Part shown: one piece after another, positions 1 through 9,153 of the stretch
Layout of the letters: each line of letters opens with the position of its first letter
Position numbering within the stretch: the first letter of the stretch is position 1
Assembly: GCF_000744095.1 (NCBI RefSeq)
Contig: NZ_JQLI01000001.1
Coordinates: forward strand, 186,001 to 250,000
Source of the DNA: Cupriavidus necator A5-1
GTDB lineage: Bacteria; Pseudomonadota; Gammaproteobacteria; Burkholderiales; Burkholderiaceae
Reading direction: 5' to 3'
DNA: 64,000 nt
Notes under the pieces: model-generated
Database searches by the model: none
Told to the model about the DNA's origin: nothing
The model's input: only the letters and a program-made list of their open reading frames with translations
Program-made: the position numbers and the translations under genes

Positions 1-201
1 GGGCTCGTGGCCACCCACCTGCATCAGCGCGGCGGCACCGCCGTAGGTCCGCACAATGCGGCCCTCGCGGGCCAGCGCGGTCAGGTCGCGGCGCACCGTG
101 GCCACGGAAACCCCAAGGCTGCCAGTCAGGTGTTCGACATTGGCGACCTCGCCCGAGAGCACGAGTTCGAGAATAGCGCGGCGGCGGTCGGCGGCTTTCA
201 T
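1..201 (-). CDS. DeoR-family transcriptional regulator, N-terminal part
   Basis: Partial gene; the C-terminal part lies beyond the left edge. The 67 visible residues begin MKAADRRRAILELVL and contain the DeoR winged-helix signature (VSVATVRRDLTALAREGRI, then a YGGA turn at residues 53-56). In this family the missing C-terminal domain binds a sugar phosphate. It lies 88 bases downstream of pdxA2 on the same strand, so it is probably the last gene of the kdgT-dtnK-pdxA2 operon and its likely local regulator. The ATG at 201 has no strong ribosome binding site. Family call is firm; the effector is inferred to be a four-carbon acid sugar phosphate. Confidence 0.85.
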   Translation of the reverse strand, partial: MKAADRRRAILELVLSGEVANVEHLTGSLGVSVATVRRDLTALAREGRIVRTYGGAAALMQVGGHEP

Positions 202-289
202 GGCTGGCGAAATCAAAATTGGGGATGTTCAACGATCCCCGATCTTACAGGAGCCGGCAGTCCCGGCAGCCCCGGCGTGCGCCGATGGC

Positions 290-1291
290 TCAGGCGCGGC
301 GCGTGGCCAGCTCGGCGCCCTGGCGCAGCGCCTCAAGTAGGCTGCGTTCGTCGGCGATCCCCTTGCCGGCGATGTCGAACGCGGTGCCGTGATCTACCGA
401 CGTGCGGATGACCGGCAGGCCCACCGTGATATTGACGCCGGCCTCCAGGCCGAGCACCTTGACCGGCCCGTGGCCCTGGTCGTGGTACATCGCCACCACC
501 AGATCGAAGTCACCGCGGCCGGCGCGATAGAACAGCGTGTCGGCGGGCAGCGGACCTTCCACGTCCCAGCCGCGCGCGCGCAAGGCCTCGACCGCCGGGA
601 TGATCTTTTCCTCCTCCTCGCCGTGGCCGAACAGGCCGTTCTCGCCGGCGTGCGGATTGATGCCGCACACGCCGATGCGCGGCGAGGCAATGCCAGCGCG
701 CTGCAGCGTCTGATGGCCGCGCTCGATCGTGCGCTGGACCAGGCCCGGCTCGATCTTGCGGATGGCGTCGAGCAGGCCGATGTGCGTGGTGACGTGGATC
801 ACGCGCAGCTTCGGCGCCACCAGCATCATCGACACCTCCGGGGTGCCGGTCAGGTACGCCAGCATTTCCGTGTGGCCGGGAAACTTGTGACCACCCGCGT
901 GCAGGGCTTCCTTGTTCAGTGGCGCTGTGCAGATCGCATCGATCTTCTCGTCGCGGGTCAGCGCCACCGCGCGCTCGATGTAGCGGAAGGCGGCATCGCC
1001 GGCGACGGCGGACAGCTTGCCGAAGGGCAGGTCTTCCGGGATCAGGCCCAGGTCGATGCAGTCGATGGTGCCGGACTGGAAGCGCGCTTCTTCCGGGGCC
1101 TGGATGGCGTGCACCTTAAGCGGGGAGCCGACGAGCCGGCCGGCCAGTTCCAGCCGGCGCGCGTCGCCGATGACGAGCGGGCGGCATTGCGCACGAACGC
1201 TGTCATGCGCGAGGCTCTTGACGATGACTTCGGGGCCGATGCCTGTGGCATCGCCCATGGTGATGCCGATGACGGGGAGGTAGTCGCTCAT
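290..1291 (-). CDS. pdxA2: PdxA2-type 4-phospho-D-threonate/D-erythronate dehydrogenase
   Basis: 333 residues, full length for the PdxA family. It starts MSDYLPVIGITMGDATGIGP and has the metal-binding histidines in GHTEML (about residue 140), MYHDQGH and RTSVDHGTAFDIAGKG. PdxA of vitamin B6 synthesis is the paralog; placement beside a DUF1537 kinase and a KdgT-type permease identifies the PdxA2 branch. That branch oxidises and decarboxylates 4-phosphorylated D-threonate or D-erythronate to dihydroxyacetone phosphate and CO2. It is 36 bases downstream of dtnK, in the same operon. The exact C4 stereoisomer cannot be read from sequence. Confidence 0.88.
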   Translation of the reverse strand: MSDYLPVIGITMGDATGIGPEVIVKSLAHDSVRAQCRPLVIGDARRLELAGRLVGSPLKVHAIQAPEEARFQSGTIDCIDLGLIPEDLPFGKLSAVAGDAAFRYIERAVALTRDEKIDAICTAPLNKEALHAGGHKFPGHTEMLAYLTGTPEVSMMLVAPKLRVIHVTTHIGLLDAIRKIEPGLVQRTIERGHQTLQRAGIASPRIGVCGINPHAGENGLFGHGEEEEKIIPAVEALRARGWDVEGPLPADTLFYRAGRGDFDLVVAMYHDQGHGPVKVLGLEAGVNITVGLPVIRTSVDHGTAFDIAGKGIADERSLLEALRQGAELATRRA

Positions 1292-1327
1292 TTACGTATC
1301 TCTTGTCGAGTGTGGCGCGGCGCGCCG

Positions 1328-2575
1328 TCAGGCTGACGGCGCGCGGGATTCAGTCATAGCCTGCCACGCAAGCCACAGGGCGGCCTCGGAGCCGAATGCG
1401 CCGGCCTTGGTAGCAACGCGGCGCGCGGGCACGCCGGGCAGCGCAGGCGTGTCGGACAATGGCACACCGGGTTCGACTTCGCGCCGCAGTGCCAGGGCGC
1501 CGATGCCGGCCGCCGAGAGCATGGCCCGAGCCGTCTCGCCGCCGGTGGCGATCAGGCCGCGCGTATGCTGGAAGCCGGGCAAGGACAATTGCGCCAGCGC
1601 GGCGCTCAGGCGCGGCCCTTCGCCCGGGTCGAACGCGTCGTCGCGACCAATGCTGACCAGCAGGTCGCCGCCTGCCCGCAGGCATTCGGTGATCGATTGC
1701 TGCGCGGCGTCCCACTCAGCGTGGCCCGCACCTTCGCGCAGGATCCGCGGCGGGACCACCATCGATGGCATCCCGGTGCGTTCGCGCAGGCACGCGGCCT
1801 GTCGCCCGGAGATGCCCGAGAGGCTGCCGACCAGCGTCAGGACCGGGCCGCGCTCAGGGGCAGGCAGCGGCTGCGGCGCACCGCCCTCGAACAGGCATTG
1901 TGCAGCCAGCGCACGAGCCAGGCCGCCCGAGCCGACCCAGAATGCGGGGACGTCGAGCTGCGCCGTGGCCGCGGCCAGCGCCGCCAGGTCTTGCTCCGTC
2001 TGCGCATCGCAGACGACGGCCTGCACGCCTTCGCGCGCCAGTCCGGCGATGGTTAGCCGTAGGGCCACGTCACCCGCGCGCACCATGTCCAGCGGCAACA
2101 GGGTCGCCCGCAGCCCCTGCGCGGCCAGTAGCGCGACAAGGTCGGCACGTCCGGTAAGCCCTTCCAGGCGCCAGATGTCGGAGGCTTCCAGCGGCTGGCC
2201 GTTCACGAACATGCAGCCACCGGCCGTAGTGCGGCCAGTGGCCGGAAAGGCCGGCGCGACGATGGCGAGGCCCGCCAGCGGCGGCAGCGCGGCGGTTTCG
2301 ACAGCCCAGTTGCCTCGCAACGTGGAATCGATCTTCTTGTATAGCCGCCGCCTGGCGCCCTGGCCGCGATGCCAGGCTTCGAGATTGCGCGCCGCCGCCT
2401 CCTGGTGCGCCATGCGGCGGCTGTCGATGTCGCAAGCCACTACGTCGGCCTGCGACAGGTCCGCGCCCGCGGGCGCCGCCTCCAGTGTTACGACGGTCCG
2501 GGCGCCAGACATGGCGTAGCCGATCGCGCAGTCGGCAGCGCCTGACAGGTCGTCGGCGATGATGAGCCAGCTCAT
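1328..2575 (-). CDS. dtnK: DUF1537 four-carbon acid sugar kinase (D-threonate kinase type)
   Basis: 415 residues from the ATG at 2575. The start is fixed by a four-base ATGA overlap with the stop of the permease gene; the frame stays open further upstream but that part is antisense to nothing useful. The N-terminal substrate domain opens [17 protein letters not shown], with the paired Asp typical of the family; the C-terminal nucleotide-binding part has [14 protein letters not shown]. The enzyme uses ATP to phosphorylate an imported tetronate at C4, feeding PdxA2. D-threonate is the best guess because this gene set was characterised in Cupriavidus; D-erythronate is the alternative. Confidence 0.87.
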   Translation of the reverse strand: MSWLIIADDLSGAADCAIGYAMSGARTVVTLEAAPAGADLSQADVVACDIDSRRMAHQEAAARNLEAWHRGQGARRRLYKKIDSTLRGNWAVETAALPPLAGLAIVAPAFPATGRTTAGGCMFVNGQPLEASDIWRLEGLTGRADLVALLAAQGLRATLLPLDMVRAGDVALRLTIAGLAREGVQAVVCDAQTEQDLAALAAATAQLDVPAFWVGSGGLARALAAQCLFEGGAPQPLPAPERGPVLTLVGSLSGISGRQAACLRERTGMPSMVVPPRILREGAGHAEWDAAQQSITECLRAGGDLLVSIGRDDAFDPGEGPRLSAALAQLSLPGFQHTRGLIATGGETARAMLSAAGIGALALRREVEPGVPLSDTPALPGVPARRVATKAGAFGSEAALWLAWQAMTESRAPSA

Positions 2576-3555
2576 GCGGCGGTCCTCACCACCGCCTCGG
2601 CCTCCTTGCCCGCCACGCGGCGGGCGACCCAGGCGGTCACCAATGGCGTCAGTACGGCGGTGACCACCACGCATGCGGCCACCAGGATCGTGGCGCTCTT
2701 GGCCGATTCGGCGTAGACCGGATTGGCCGCCGCGACCAGCGTCGGCACGGCGGCGGCATTGCCGGCGGTGCTGGCGGCCGCGACGCCTGCCACGCCCGTG
2801 CCGCCGGAGAGGCGGTCCGCGAAGTACAGCGCGCAGCCGGTGACGGCCACCACGGCGACGCCAAGTCCGAGGCCTAGCATGCCCGCCTGCCAGACCTTGT
2901 GCAGGTCCAGGCCGGCGCCGAGCGCCAGCGCGAAAAAGGGGATCATTACCGGCACGGCCTTGCCCAGGAAATCGCGCATCTCCCGATCCAGGTTGCCCAG
3001 CAGCATGCCCAGCATCAGTGGAAGGATGCTGCCGACCATCGTCGGCCACGGGAACGCGGACAGGCCGGCCACGCCTAGCGTCACCATCGTCAGGAAGGGG
3101 CCGGACTCCAGCGACATGATGCTGTAGGCGCCCACGTCCTCAGGCTTGCCGTACTGGCCCATCAGGGCCATGTACAGGCCACCGTTGGTGTCGTTCATCG
3201 CGGCCACCACGGCAAGCGTCGACAGGCCGGCGAATATGCCGGCACTGATCGGCGCCTCGCCCAGGAAGTGGCCCATGATCACGCCCAGCACAATGGCTGT
3301 GCCGACCTTGGTGCCGAACAGCACGCCGCCCTTCTTGAGGATGTACGGCGTGGCCTTGATGTTGATGCTTGCGCCCATGCAGACATAGAACACCGCGAGG
3401 ATGGGCAGGGCGCCGGTAAAGAGCGCACCGGTGAACGATCCGAAGAACTTCGGCCCTTCCGGCGCGAACGTGGCAACGAGCGAACCGATCAGCAGCGGCA
3501 CGATCATCATGCCGCCGGGCACACGCTCGACGGCGCGCTTGATGGAAATCTGCAT
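2572..3555 (-). CDS. KdgT-family 2-keto-3-deoxygluconate-type permease
   Basis: 327 residues, almost entirely hydrophobic segments, starting [17 protein letters not shown], which matches the KdgT family opening. The ATG at 3555 is preceded by a good AGGAGA ribosome binding site; a longer in-frame start at 3621 lies inside the operator dyad and is rejected. It is the first gene of the operon and overlaps dtnK by four bases, so import and phosphorylation are translationally coupled. KdgT proteins are inner-membrane proton symporters for sugar acids; here the cargo is inferred to be the tetronate used by DtnK and PdxA2 rather than ketodeoxygluconate. Confidence 0.85.
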   Translation of the reverse strand: MQISIKRAVERVPGGMMIVPLLIGSLVATFAPEGPKFFGSFTGALFTGALPILAVFYVCMGASINIKATPYILKKGGVLFGTKVGTAIVLGVIMGHFLGEAPISAGIFAGLSTLAVVAAMNDTNGGLYMALMGQYGKPEDVGAYSIMSLESGPFLTMVTLGVAGLSAFPWPTMVGSILPLMLGMLLGNLDREMRDFLGKAVPVMIPFFALALGAGLDLHKVWQAGMLGLGLGVAVVAVTGCALYFADRLSGGTGVAGVAAASTAGNAAAVPTLVAAANPVYAESAKSATILVAACVVVTAVLTPLVTAWVARRVAGKEAEAVVRTAA

Positions 3556-3597
3556 GTCTGTCTCCTGCCGCTGGGTGCGGCCCTTGTATGTTTCGAG

Positions 3598-3628
3598 CAA
3601 ACAAATGATCGAAGCGATCATTTGTTTG
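3598..3628. promoter_or_regulatory. Perfect 14-bp inverted repeat, putative operator
   Basis: CAAACAAATGATCG (3598-3611), a three-base AAG spacer, then its exact reverse complement (3615-3628). It lies 43 bases upstream of the kdgT start on the minus-strand side. Its size and position suit an operator for the DeoR regulator or another repressor. A transcript hairpin in the leader is also possible. Confidence 0.6.
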
Positions 3629-3652
3629 CAGGAGTGTAGATCAGCAAACTAG

Positions 3653-3694
3653 ATTTGACCAGTTCAATCATAAATGTGATTGAAAAGATCAAAT
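3653..3694. promoter_or_regulatory. Second imperfect dyad upstream of kdgT
   Basis: Two 18-base arms (3653-3670 and 3677-3694) match at 15 of 18 positions around a six-base centre; the inner eight bases, TTCAATCA and TGATTGAA, are perfect. The stretch is AT-rich and likely holds the operon promoter. It shares TTTGATC/GATCA elements with the dyad at 3598-3628, which suggests one protein binding twice. Confidence 0.5.
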
Positions 3695-3776
3695 TCGTGC
3701 GAGAGGCGTGCGAGGAGCCTGTTGCCTGCCTAGAGGGATAGCGGAGCTCATATCGCTCAAGTGGTGTTGAGCCAAC

Positions 3777-4793
3777 ATGGATGAACTTAACTTGAATCAG
3801 GTAGCAAGAGCTGCCCGTTGCTGGAGCGGCTACCGGTCGGCAAACTGCTCAGGGACTAGCGACTGGTCACTGCATGCTGTCCCCGACATTGGGGACGGAT
3901 CAACACCTGGCTTCGTGGTCCGGCTTGGCATCCCGTTCGTGATGAGCACGGCCTCGACGGTCGGCCTGGATGCCTTGTGCGAGGCGGCCGGCCCGGTGCG
4001 CTGGTTCCAGCTTTATATGCTGCAGGACCGGGGACTTGCCACGGCACTGCTCGCCCGCGTGCATGCGGCAGGCTTCTCTGTGCTGGAACTGACGGTCGAT
4101 ACCGCTGTAACCGGCCGCCGGGTACGCGATATCCGCAATGGCTTCACGCTGCCGTTCCAGTGGAACGCGCGCAAGCTGCTGGATGTGTCCCGACGCCCGC
4201 GCTGGGCGCTGCAGATGCTGCGCGCGGGGTCGCCGACGCTACGCCTGTTTGCCGAAGCCGTGGGCCGTGTCCCGAGCGGATCTACCATCACGGAAGTCAT
4301 GCAGCAGCAGATCAGCAATGCATTCACCTGGGACGACCTTGCCTGGCTGCGTGCGCGATGGCCCGGCAAGCTGGTGCTGAAGGGCGTGGTGACCGCGGCG
4401 CAGACCCGCCGTGCTGTCGACGCCGGCGCCGACGGCGTGGTGGTGTCCAACCATGGTGGCAGGCAGCAGGACGGGGCGCGCTCCACCATCGAATGCCTGC
4501 CCTACGTGGTCGAAGCCGCCGCGGGCCGCCTGGAGGTGCTTGCCGACTGTGGCTTTCGAACCGGCGCGGATATCGCCAAGGCGATCGCGCTGGGCGCCGG
4601 CGCTGTCCAGGTCGGCCGCCCTGCGCTGTTCGGGCTGGCTGCGGGCGGCGGTGAGGCTGGTGTGTGCCAGGCCATCACTATCCTGGCCGATGAGTTTGAT
4701 CGTGCGATGGCGATGACCGGGGCGACGTCGGTGGGATCACTGCGTGGGCGGGTCGAACCCGGCTCTATGGACGCGCCCTCAGATCGACGTTGA
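3777..4793 (+). pseudogene. FMN-dependent alpha-hydroxy acid dehydrogenase with lost N-terminus
   Basis: From about residue 50 (LGIPFVMSTASTVGLD) to the end the 338-residue frame is a clear LldD/mandelate dehydrogenase-type TIM barrel: WFQLYML, LTVDTAVTGRRVRDIRNGF, the FMN-binding lysine in LVLKGVV, the catalytic His in VVSNHGGRQQDG, and ADCGFRTGADIAKAIALGAG for the FMN phosphate. The first 50 residues match nothing in the family, and about 90 normal N-terminal residues, including the first FMN and substrate contacts, are missing. It is therefore read as a 5'-truncated gene joined to foreign sequence. It could still be translated, but activity is doubtful. It is unrelated to the operon on its left. 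Confidence 0.75.
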
Positions 4794-4912
4794 GCGCGCG
4801 CGGGCCAGGGGCTCGGCAATCCTCGATCGCGGTCCCACTATTTCCTGGGACACTTGATCCATGAGACTGTTTCTCTCCTTGGTCGCACGCGCGCCGCTGT
4901 GGCCAGGCGCGA

Positions 4913-5344
4913 TTACAGCGCCGCGTCCTTCAGCTTCTTCATGGCACGCACCTTGACCTTCACGCTGGCCGGCTTTGCCGCAAACCATTGATCCTGGCCG
5001 GTGAACGGGTTCTTACCGAAGCGCTTCTTGGTGGCCGGGACCTGAATGGCCGACACCTTGAAGAGGCCCGGCAGGGTAAATTCGCCGGCGCCCTTTTTGT
5101 GGATGGCGTTCACCATGGTGTTTTCCAGGTGGGTAAGCACCGTCTGAACAGTCTTCTTGTCCAGTTCGGTCTGGGCGACCAGGTGTGCCAGTAGGCTGGA
5201 CTTGGTGAACGTGTCCTTCAGCGGCTTGACGATCGGGGCGGCCGCGGCAGCCTTTTTGGCCGGAGCGGCCTTCTTTGCCGGGGCAGCCTTCTTTGCTGCG
5301 GACTTCGTTGCAGTCTTTGCTACAGGTTTTGCTTTCGTGGCCAT
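4913..5344 (-). CDS. HU/IHF-like DNA-binding protein with Lys/Ala-rich N-terminal tail
   Basis: 143 residues. Residues 1-38 are a basic low-complexity tail with AAPAKK repeats, like histone H1-type tails of Burkholderiales nucleoid proteins. Residues 45-140 are an HU-fold domain: TKSSLLAHLVAQTELDKK, then FTLPGLFKVSAI and the DNA-arm region RFGKNPFTGQDQ. It probably compacts DNA non-specifically as a dimer. It is transcribed alone, with gaps of about 110-120 bases on both sides. Start ATG at 5344. Confidence 0.88.
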   Translation of the reverse strand: MATKAKPVAKTATKSAAKKAAPAKKAAPAKKAAAAAPIVKPLKDTFTKSSLLAHLVAQTELDKKTVQTVLTHLENTMVNAIHKKGAGEFTLPGLFKVSAIQVPATKKRFGKNPFTGQDQWFAAKPASVKVKVRAMKKLKDAAL

Positions 5345-5482
5345 AGTCGTGTCTGGTTAAAAATGCGCGCCTGCAAGGGAGCGTGCGCCGCACCGCCGAA
5401 GAATAGCAAAAGCAGACGCGCCAGCAATAGTGAGAAGCGCTTAAACGCCGGCATTTTCAAGGGCTATTGCGCTGTTGCAACG

Positions 5483-6101
5483 TCAGATGGCAGCGATGGT
5501 GGCGGCAATGCGGTCGCACGTGCGATTGCTGGCTAGGCCCAGCATCTGACTGACCTCGTCTCGCGCGCGGCCGGCAAGCAGCTGACGCCGGCAGAAGGTA
5601 TTGCGCAGCGTGCGTGGGCTTGGCTCGGCGCCGGAGAAGTGCGATCGCTTCCAGCGCGGTGGCCACGATCCGGCCAAAACTCATGTCCGTGATGTGTCGA
5701 CCATCCGGGGTAAGCGTGAAAAGCAGGCCGCCCTCGATGGAGAGGGGTGCGCGCGGCCGGGCGCGCCAGGCACGAAGCAGCGGTACGGCGAAGTCGCCCA
5801 GATGGACCGTGCGGGCGTCCCGTGGTCCGTGTGCCTGCACGAAGAGGTAGGGCGGATTCGCGTCCGGATACAGATCAACCAGCCGCGCGGCGGCCGGGTT
5901 TTCCAGCCGCACGCCGGCGAAGACCAGATGCCGGCATAGGCGGTCCAGCAGTTTCACGTACCGCATGTGGGTCGCCGGTGAGTACGACCTGGCGTCGGGC
6001 GTCTGCCAAAAAGCCTCGATGTCGGCGGAGCCAAATGAAGCAATGGTTGCGCCCCTGGCCACCAGGTGTCGGCGAAAGTGCTCGAACTTGGTGCTGGACG
6101 A
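5483..6101 (-). pseudogene. Tyrosine recombinase remnant, frameshifted
   Basis: Two frames must be joined near 5640. The upstream frame (SFGSADIEAFWQ through ITDMSFGRIVATALEAI) is the core-binding and early catalytic region. The downstream frame (SPRTLRNTFCRRQLLAGRAR, then MLGLASNRTCDRIAATI, stop at 5483) is the C-terminal part around the second active-site arginine. The N-terminal domain is cut at a stop near 6102, and the only start there is an unsupported GTG. Broken integrases of this class usually mark old element insertions; no attachment site could be identified. Confidence 0.65.
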
Positions 6102-6115
6102 TTACCGGGGAGCAA

Positions 6116-6131
6116 GCCCCGCTCGCGGGGC
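6116..6131 (-). terminator. GC hairpin after the ene-reductase gene
   Basis: GCCCCGC and GCGGGGC pair perfectly around a two-base centre, 17 bases past the stop of the gene ending at 6148. There is no T-run on the minus strand, so termination is only a possibility. Confidence 0.35.
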
Positions 6132-6147
6132 CTTCATTGCGGCTCGC

Positions 6148-7203
6148 TCAGGCGAGGGCGGGGTAGTCGATATACCCTTCCGCGCCAGGGTGATAGAAGG
6201 TGTCCGGCCGCGGCGCGTTGAGCGACGCGTCCAGCTCAAGCCGGCGCGGCAGGTCCGGATTGGCGATGAACAGTTGGCCAAACGCTACGGCATCCGCCTC
6301 ACCCGCGGCGAGCAAGGCTTCGGCGGTTTGCTTGGTCATCTTCTCGTTGGCAATATAGACGCCGCCGAACGCCGCCTTCAGCGCGGGTCCGAGGCGGCCG
6401 TCGCCCAGCGCCTCGCGCGAGCAGATGAAGGCGATGCCGCGCTTGCCGAGTTCGCGGGCCACATAACCGAAGGTCGCGGCCGGATCGGAATCCCCCATCG
6501 AATGCGCATCGCCGCGCGGGGCCAGGTGCACACCGACACGGCTGGCGCCCCACACTTCGATGCAGGCGTCGGTGACTTCGAGCAGCAGCCGCGCACGATT
6601 CTCGATCGGGCCGCCGTAGGCGTCAGTGCGCTGGTTGGTGCTGTCCTGCAGGAACTGGTCGAGCAGGTAGCCGTTGGCGCCATGGACTTCCACGCCGTCG
6701 AAACCCGCCGCCTTGGCGTTCTGCGCGCCGCGGCGGTAGGCCGCGACCACGCCGGCGATCTCGTCGGTTTCCAACGCGCGGGGTGTCACATAGGCGCGCT
6801 TCGGGCGCACCAGGCTCACATGGCCTTCGGCGGCAATTGCGCTCGGGGCGACCGGAAGTTCACCATCCAGGAAGACGGGATCGGAGATCCGGCCGACGTG
6901 CCACAGCTGCAGCATGATGCGGCCGCCGGCAGCATGGACCGCCTCGGTGACCTGCTTCCAGCCGGCCACCTGTTCATCGGTCCAGATGCCGGGCGTGTCG
7001 GCATAACCCACGCCTTGCGGCGTCACCGCCGTGGCCTCGGAGATGATCAGCCCGGCGGAGGCCCGCTGGACGTAGTACTCGGCCATCATGGCATTCGGCA
7101 CGCGGCCGCCGCCGACCGCGCGCGAACGCGTCAGCGGCGCCATGATGATGCGGTTGGGCAGGTCGAGATCGCCGACACGGATGGGATCGAAGAGAGTGGG
7201 CAT
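6148..7203 (-). CDS. Old yellow enzyme family alkene reductase (NemA-like)
   Basis: 351 residues beginning MPTLFDPIRVGDLDLPNRI. It has the family landmarks: MAPLTRSRA near residue 20, LQLWHVGRIS, the catalytic His-x-x-Asn in GVEVHGANGYLLDQFLQD, RTDAYGG and ENRARLLLEV. It is an FMN-dependent, NAD(P)H-driven cytosolic reductase of activated alkenes, quinones or nitro esters. The ATG at 7203 is chosen over an in-frame upstream start because it matches the family's usual N-terminus. An ArsR regulator gene sits 84 bases upstream on the same strand, so the pair is probably a stress-inducible electrophile-detoxification unit. Confidence 0.88.
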   Translation of the reverse strand: MPTLFDPIRVGDLDLPNRIIMAPLTRSRAVGGGRVPNAMMAEYYVQRASAGLIISEATAVTPQGVGYADTPGIWTDEQVAGWKQVTEAVHAAGGRIMLQLWHVGRISDPVFLDGELPVAPSAIAAEGHVSLVRPKRAYVTPRALETDEIAGVVAAYRRGAQNAKAAGFDGVEVHGANGYLLDQFLQDSTNQRTDAYGGPIENRARLLLEVTDACIEVWGASRVGVHLAPRGDAHSMGDSDPAATFGYVARELGKRGIAFICSREALGDGRLGPALKAAFGGVYIANEKMTKQTAEALLAAGEADAVAFGQLFIANPDLPRRLELDASLNAPRPDTFYHPGAEGYIDYPALA

Positions 7204-7287
7204 GGGATTCGCCTTTGTTGTCGAGGTTGAACCGCGCACGATCGGTGCGCAATGGCATGGCGCCGTGTAATCCGCGGCGCAGGTTGT

Positions 7288-7638
7288 TTAAAGGTCCTGG
7301 TGGACGTGTTCGAGGAAGGCCTGGATGGTCTCCTCGTCGCGCTTGAAGAAGACCCACTGTCCGATGCGTTTGGAACTGATCAGGCCGGCGCGCTGCAGCG
7401 TTGCCAGATGCGCGGAAACGGTTGATTGCGATAGACCAACCTGCGCGTCGATCAGCCCGGCGCAGACGCCCAGGTCGAGCGGATATTCCTGCGCCGAGAA
7501 GTACGCTTCCGGCGTTCGCAACCATGACAGGATGTTCCGCCGCACGGGGTTCGCCAGGGCCTTGTGAATCGCGTCCACATCGAGCGCCGGCTTGACGGAG
7601 GGCGTGGCGGGGCGCTGTTTCGGTTTCTCACGAACCAT
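7288..7638 (-). CDS. ArsR/SmtB-family transcriptional regulator
   Basis: 116 residues from the ATG at 7638. The winged helix is clear: IHKALANPVRRNILSWL, then VGLSQSTVSAHLATLQRAGL and the wing RIGQWVFFKRDEE. A single Cys (about residue 60, GVCAGL) could serve as a redox or electrophile sensor, but no metal-site pair is visible. A TTG start at 7656 would add six residues but has no ribosome binding site. It sits directly upstream of the ene-reductase gene, which is probably its target; ArsR-type repressors paired with old yellow enzymes are common. Confidence 0.82.
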   Translation of the reverse strand: MVREKPKQRPATPSVKPALDVDAIHKALANPVRRNILSWLRTPEAYFSAQEYPLDLGVCAGLIDAQVGLSQSTVSAHLATLQRAGLISSKRIGQWVFFKRDEETIQAFLEHVHQDL

Positions 7639-7680
7639 ATATCGTGCTTTCTTCAAATTAATATCGGCATTGTACGATAT
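7639..7680. promoter_or_regulatory. Repeated ATATCG elements, likely ArsR operator
   Basis: ATATCG at 7661-7666 faces CGATAT at 7675-7680 with an eight-base gap, and a further ATATCG lies at 7639-7644 against the proposed start codon. Three copies in 42 bases directly upstream of the regulator suggest autoregulation. Confidence 0.5.
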
Positions 7681-7781
7681 TTATCTCTGGCACGTTGCAC
7701 GTCGAACGATGGGCAGCCGGCGACGAGGTCGCCGCCGAACGGCCTGCGGCCCATTGCAGGCGGCCTTGGCTACGCACTAGA

Positions 7782-9119
7782 TTACTGTCCTCGCGCGTGG
7801 CCGGAAACGCCTGGTCGCTGCAGCCCGTAGTGGCCGCGCAGGGTCCGCGCGTCATACTCATAACGGAACAGTCCCCTGCGCTGCAGGATCGGCACGACGT
7901 GCTCGGCAAAATCGTCGAGGTGAGCCGGCAGTACCGGTGGCATGACGTTGAACCCATCCGCGGCCCCACTCACGACCCAGTCTTCGATCGTATCGGCGAT
8001 GCGCTGCGGAGATCCCGCGATGGTGTAATGCCCGCGGGCGCCGGCCAGCTTGTAAAGCAGTTCGCGCAACGTCGGCCTCTCGCGCTCCACCAGCGCGGTG
8101 ATGACCGCTGCGCGGCTCTGGGCCGCCTGCACCGTGGCGGGGTCGGGAAAGTCCTGCACCGACAGCGTCTGGTCCAGGTCAAGGTGGGAGAAGTCGTAGC
8201 CGCCGAAGCGGTTCGACAGTCGCGCAAGGCCCACGGAAGGCGCGGTCAGCGCATTCAGTTCGTCCCAATGTCGCTGCGCTTCCGCGTCGGTCGATCCGAT
8301 CACGGGGCTGATGCCGGGCAGAATGATGATCTGGTCCGGGTTGCGCCCGATGAGACGCGCCTTCTCCTTAAGCTCCCGGTAGAAGCTGATGGCGGTTTCC
8401 TTCTGTAGGTGCGCGGCGAAGACGGCCTCCGCGTAGCGGGCTGCGAAAGCCTTGCCTGCCTCGGATGACCCCGCCTGCACCAGGACCGGCCGTCCCTGCG
8501 GTCCGCGCGGGAGGTTGAGCGGGCCGGCGACGCGATGGAAGGGGCCGACATGGTCGACCGGGCGCACGCGTTCCGGGCGGACATATTCGCCGCTGACCGG
8601 ATCGTCGACGATTGCGTTGTCATCCCAGCTGTCCCACAGCTTCGTGACAGCTTCCAGGAAGTCGTGCGCGCGCGCATAGCGTTCCGCGTGCGGCGGCTGC
8701 GTCTCCAGGCCAAAGTTGCGGTTGGCGCCCTGCACCCACGATGTCACGATATTCCAGCCGACCCGCCCGCCGCTGAGATGATCGAGCGAGGCAAACTGGC
8801 GCGCGAGGTTGAACGGCTCGGAATAGGTCGTCGATGCGGTGGCGATCAGGCCGATCCGCTGCGTGGCCCGGGCCAGCGCCGCGACCGCCGTCAGCGGCTC
8901 CAGCGCGCCGCCCGCGACATGTTCGATGCCGTCGCCGAGCGCGAGCGCATCGGCCAGGAATACCGAATCAAAGCAGCCGGCCTCGGCCGTGCGTGCCAGG
9001 CGCTCGCAATAGGTGATATCCGTCAGCGCCTGCCGCGTTGCGCGCGGATGGCGCCAGCCGGCTTCATGGTGGCCACGGCCGTGGATGAAGAGGTTAAGGT
9101 GAAGGCGCTTCTTGGTCAT
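7782..9119 (-). CDS. NtaA/SnaA/DszA-family flavin-dependent monooxygenase
   Basis: 445 residues of the bacterial luciferase-like (LLM) class. It has MTKKRLHLNLFIHGRGHHEA at the start, FDSVFLADALALG, LDHLSGGRVGWNIVTSW and the insertion FGLETQPPHAERYARAHDFL typical of NtaA/DszA rather than SsuD. These enzymes take FMNH2 from a separate reductase and cleave C-S or C-N bonds. It is the last gene of a four-gene operon with an alkanesulfonate-type ABC transporter, so an organosulfur substrate is likely. No flavin reductase gene lies nearby. Confidence 0.85.
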   Translation of the reverse strand: MTKKRLHLNLFIHGRGHHEAGWRHPRATRQALTDITYCERLARTAEAGCFDSVFLADALALGDGIEHVAGGALEPLTAVAALARATQRIGLIATASTTYSEPFNLARQFASLDHLSGGRVGWNIVTSWVQGANRNFGLETQPPHAERYARAHDFLEAVTKLWDSWDDNAIVDDPVSGEYVRPERVRPVDHVGPFHRVAGPLNLPRGPQGRPVLVQAGSSEAGKAFAARYAEAVFAAHLQKETAISFYRELKEKARLIGRNPDQIIILPGISPVIGSTDAEAQRHWDELNALTAPSVGLARLSNRFGGYDFSHLDLDQTLSVQDFPDPATVQAAQSRAAVITALVERERPTLRELLYKLAGARGHYTIAGSPQRIADTIEDWVVSGAADGFNVMPPVLPAHLDDFAEHVVPILQRRGLFRYEYDARTLRGHYGLQRPGVSGHARGQ

Positions 9120-9153
9120 GAACGGAATGAGGCTTGTCAGGCAACGGGTGGGC

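Noticed and set aside
5965-7230. 421-codon open frame on the plus strand
   Set aside because: Mirror of the old yellow enzyme gene.
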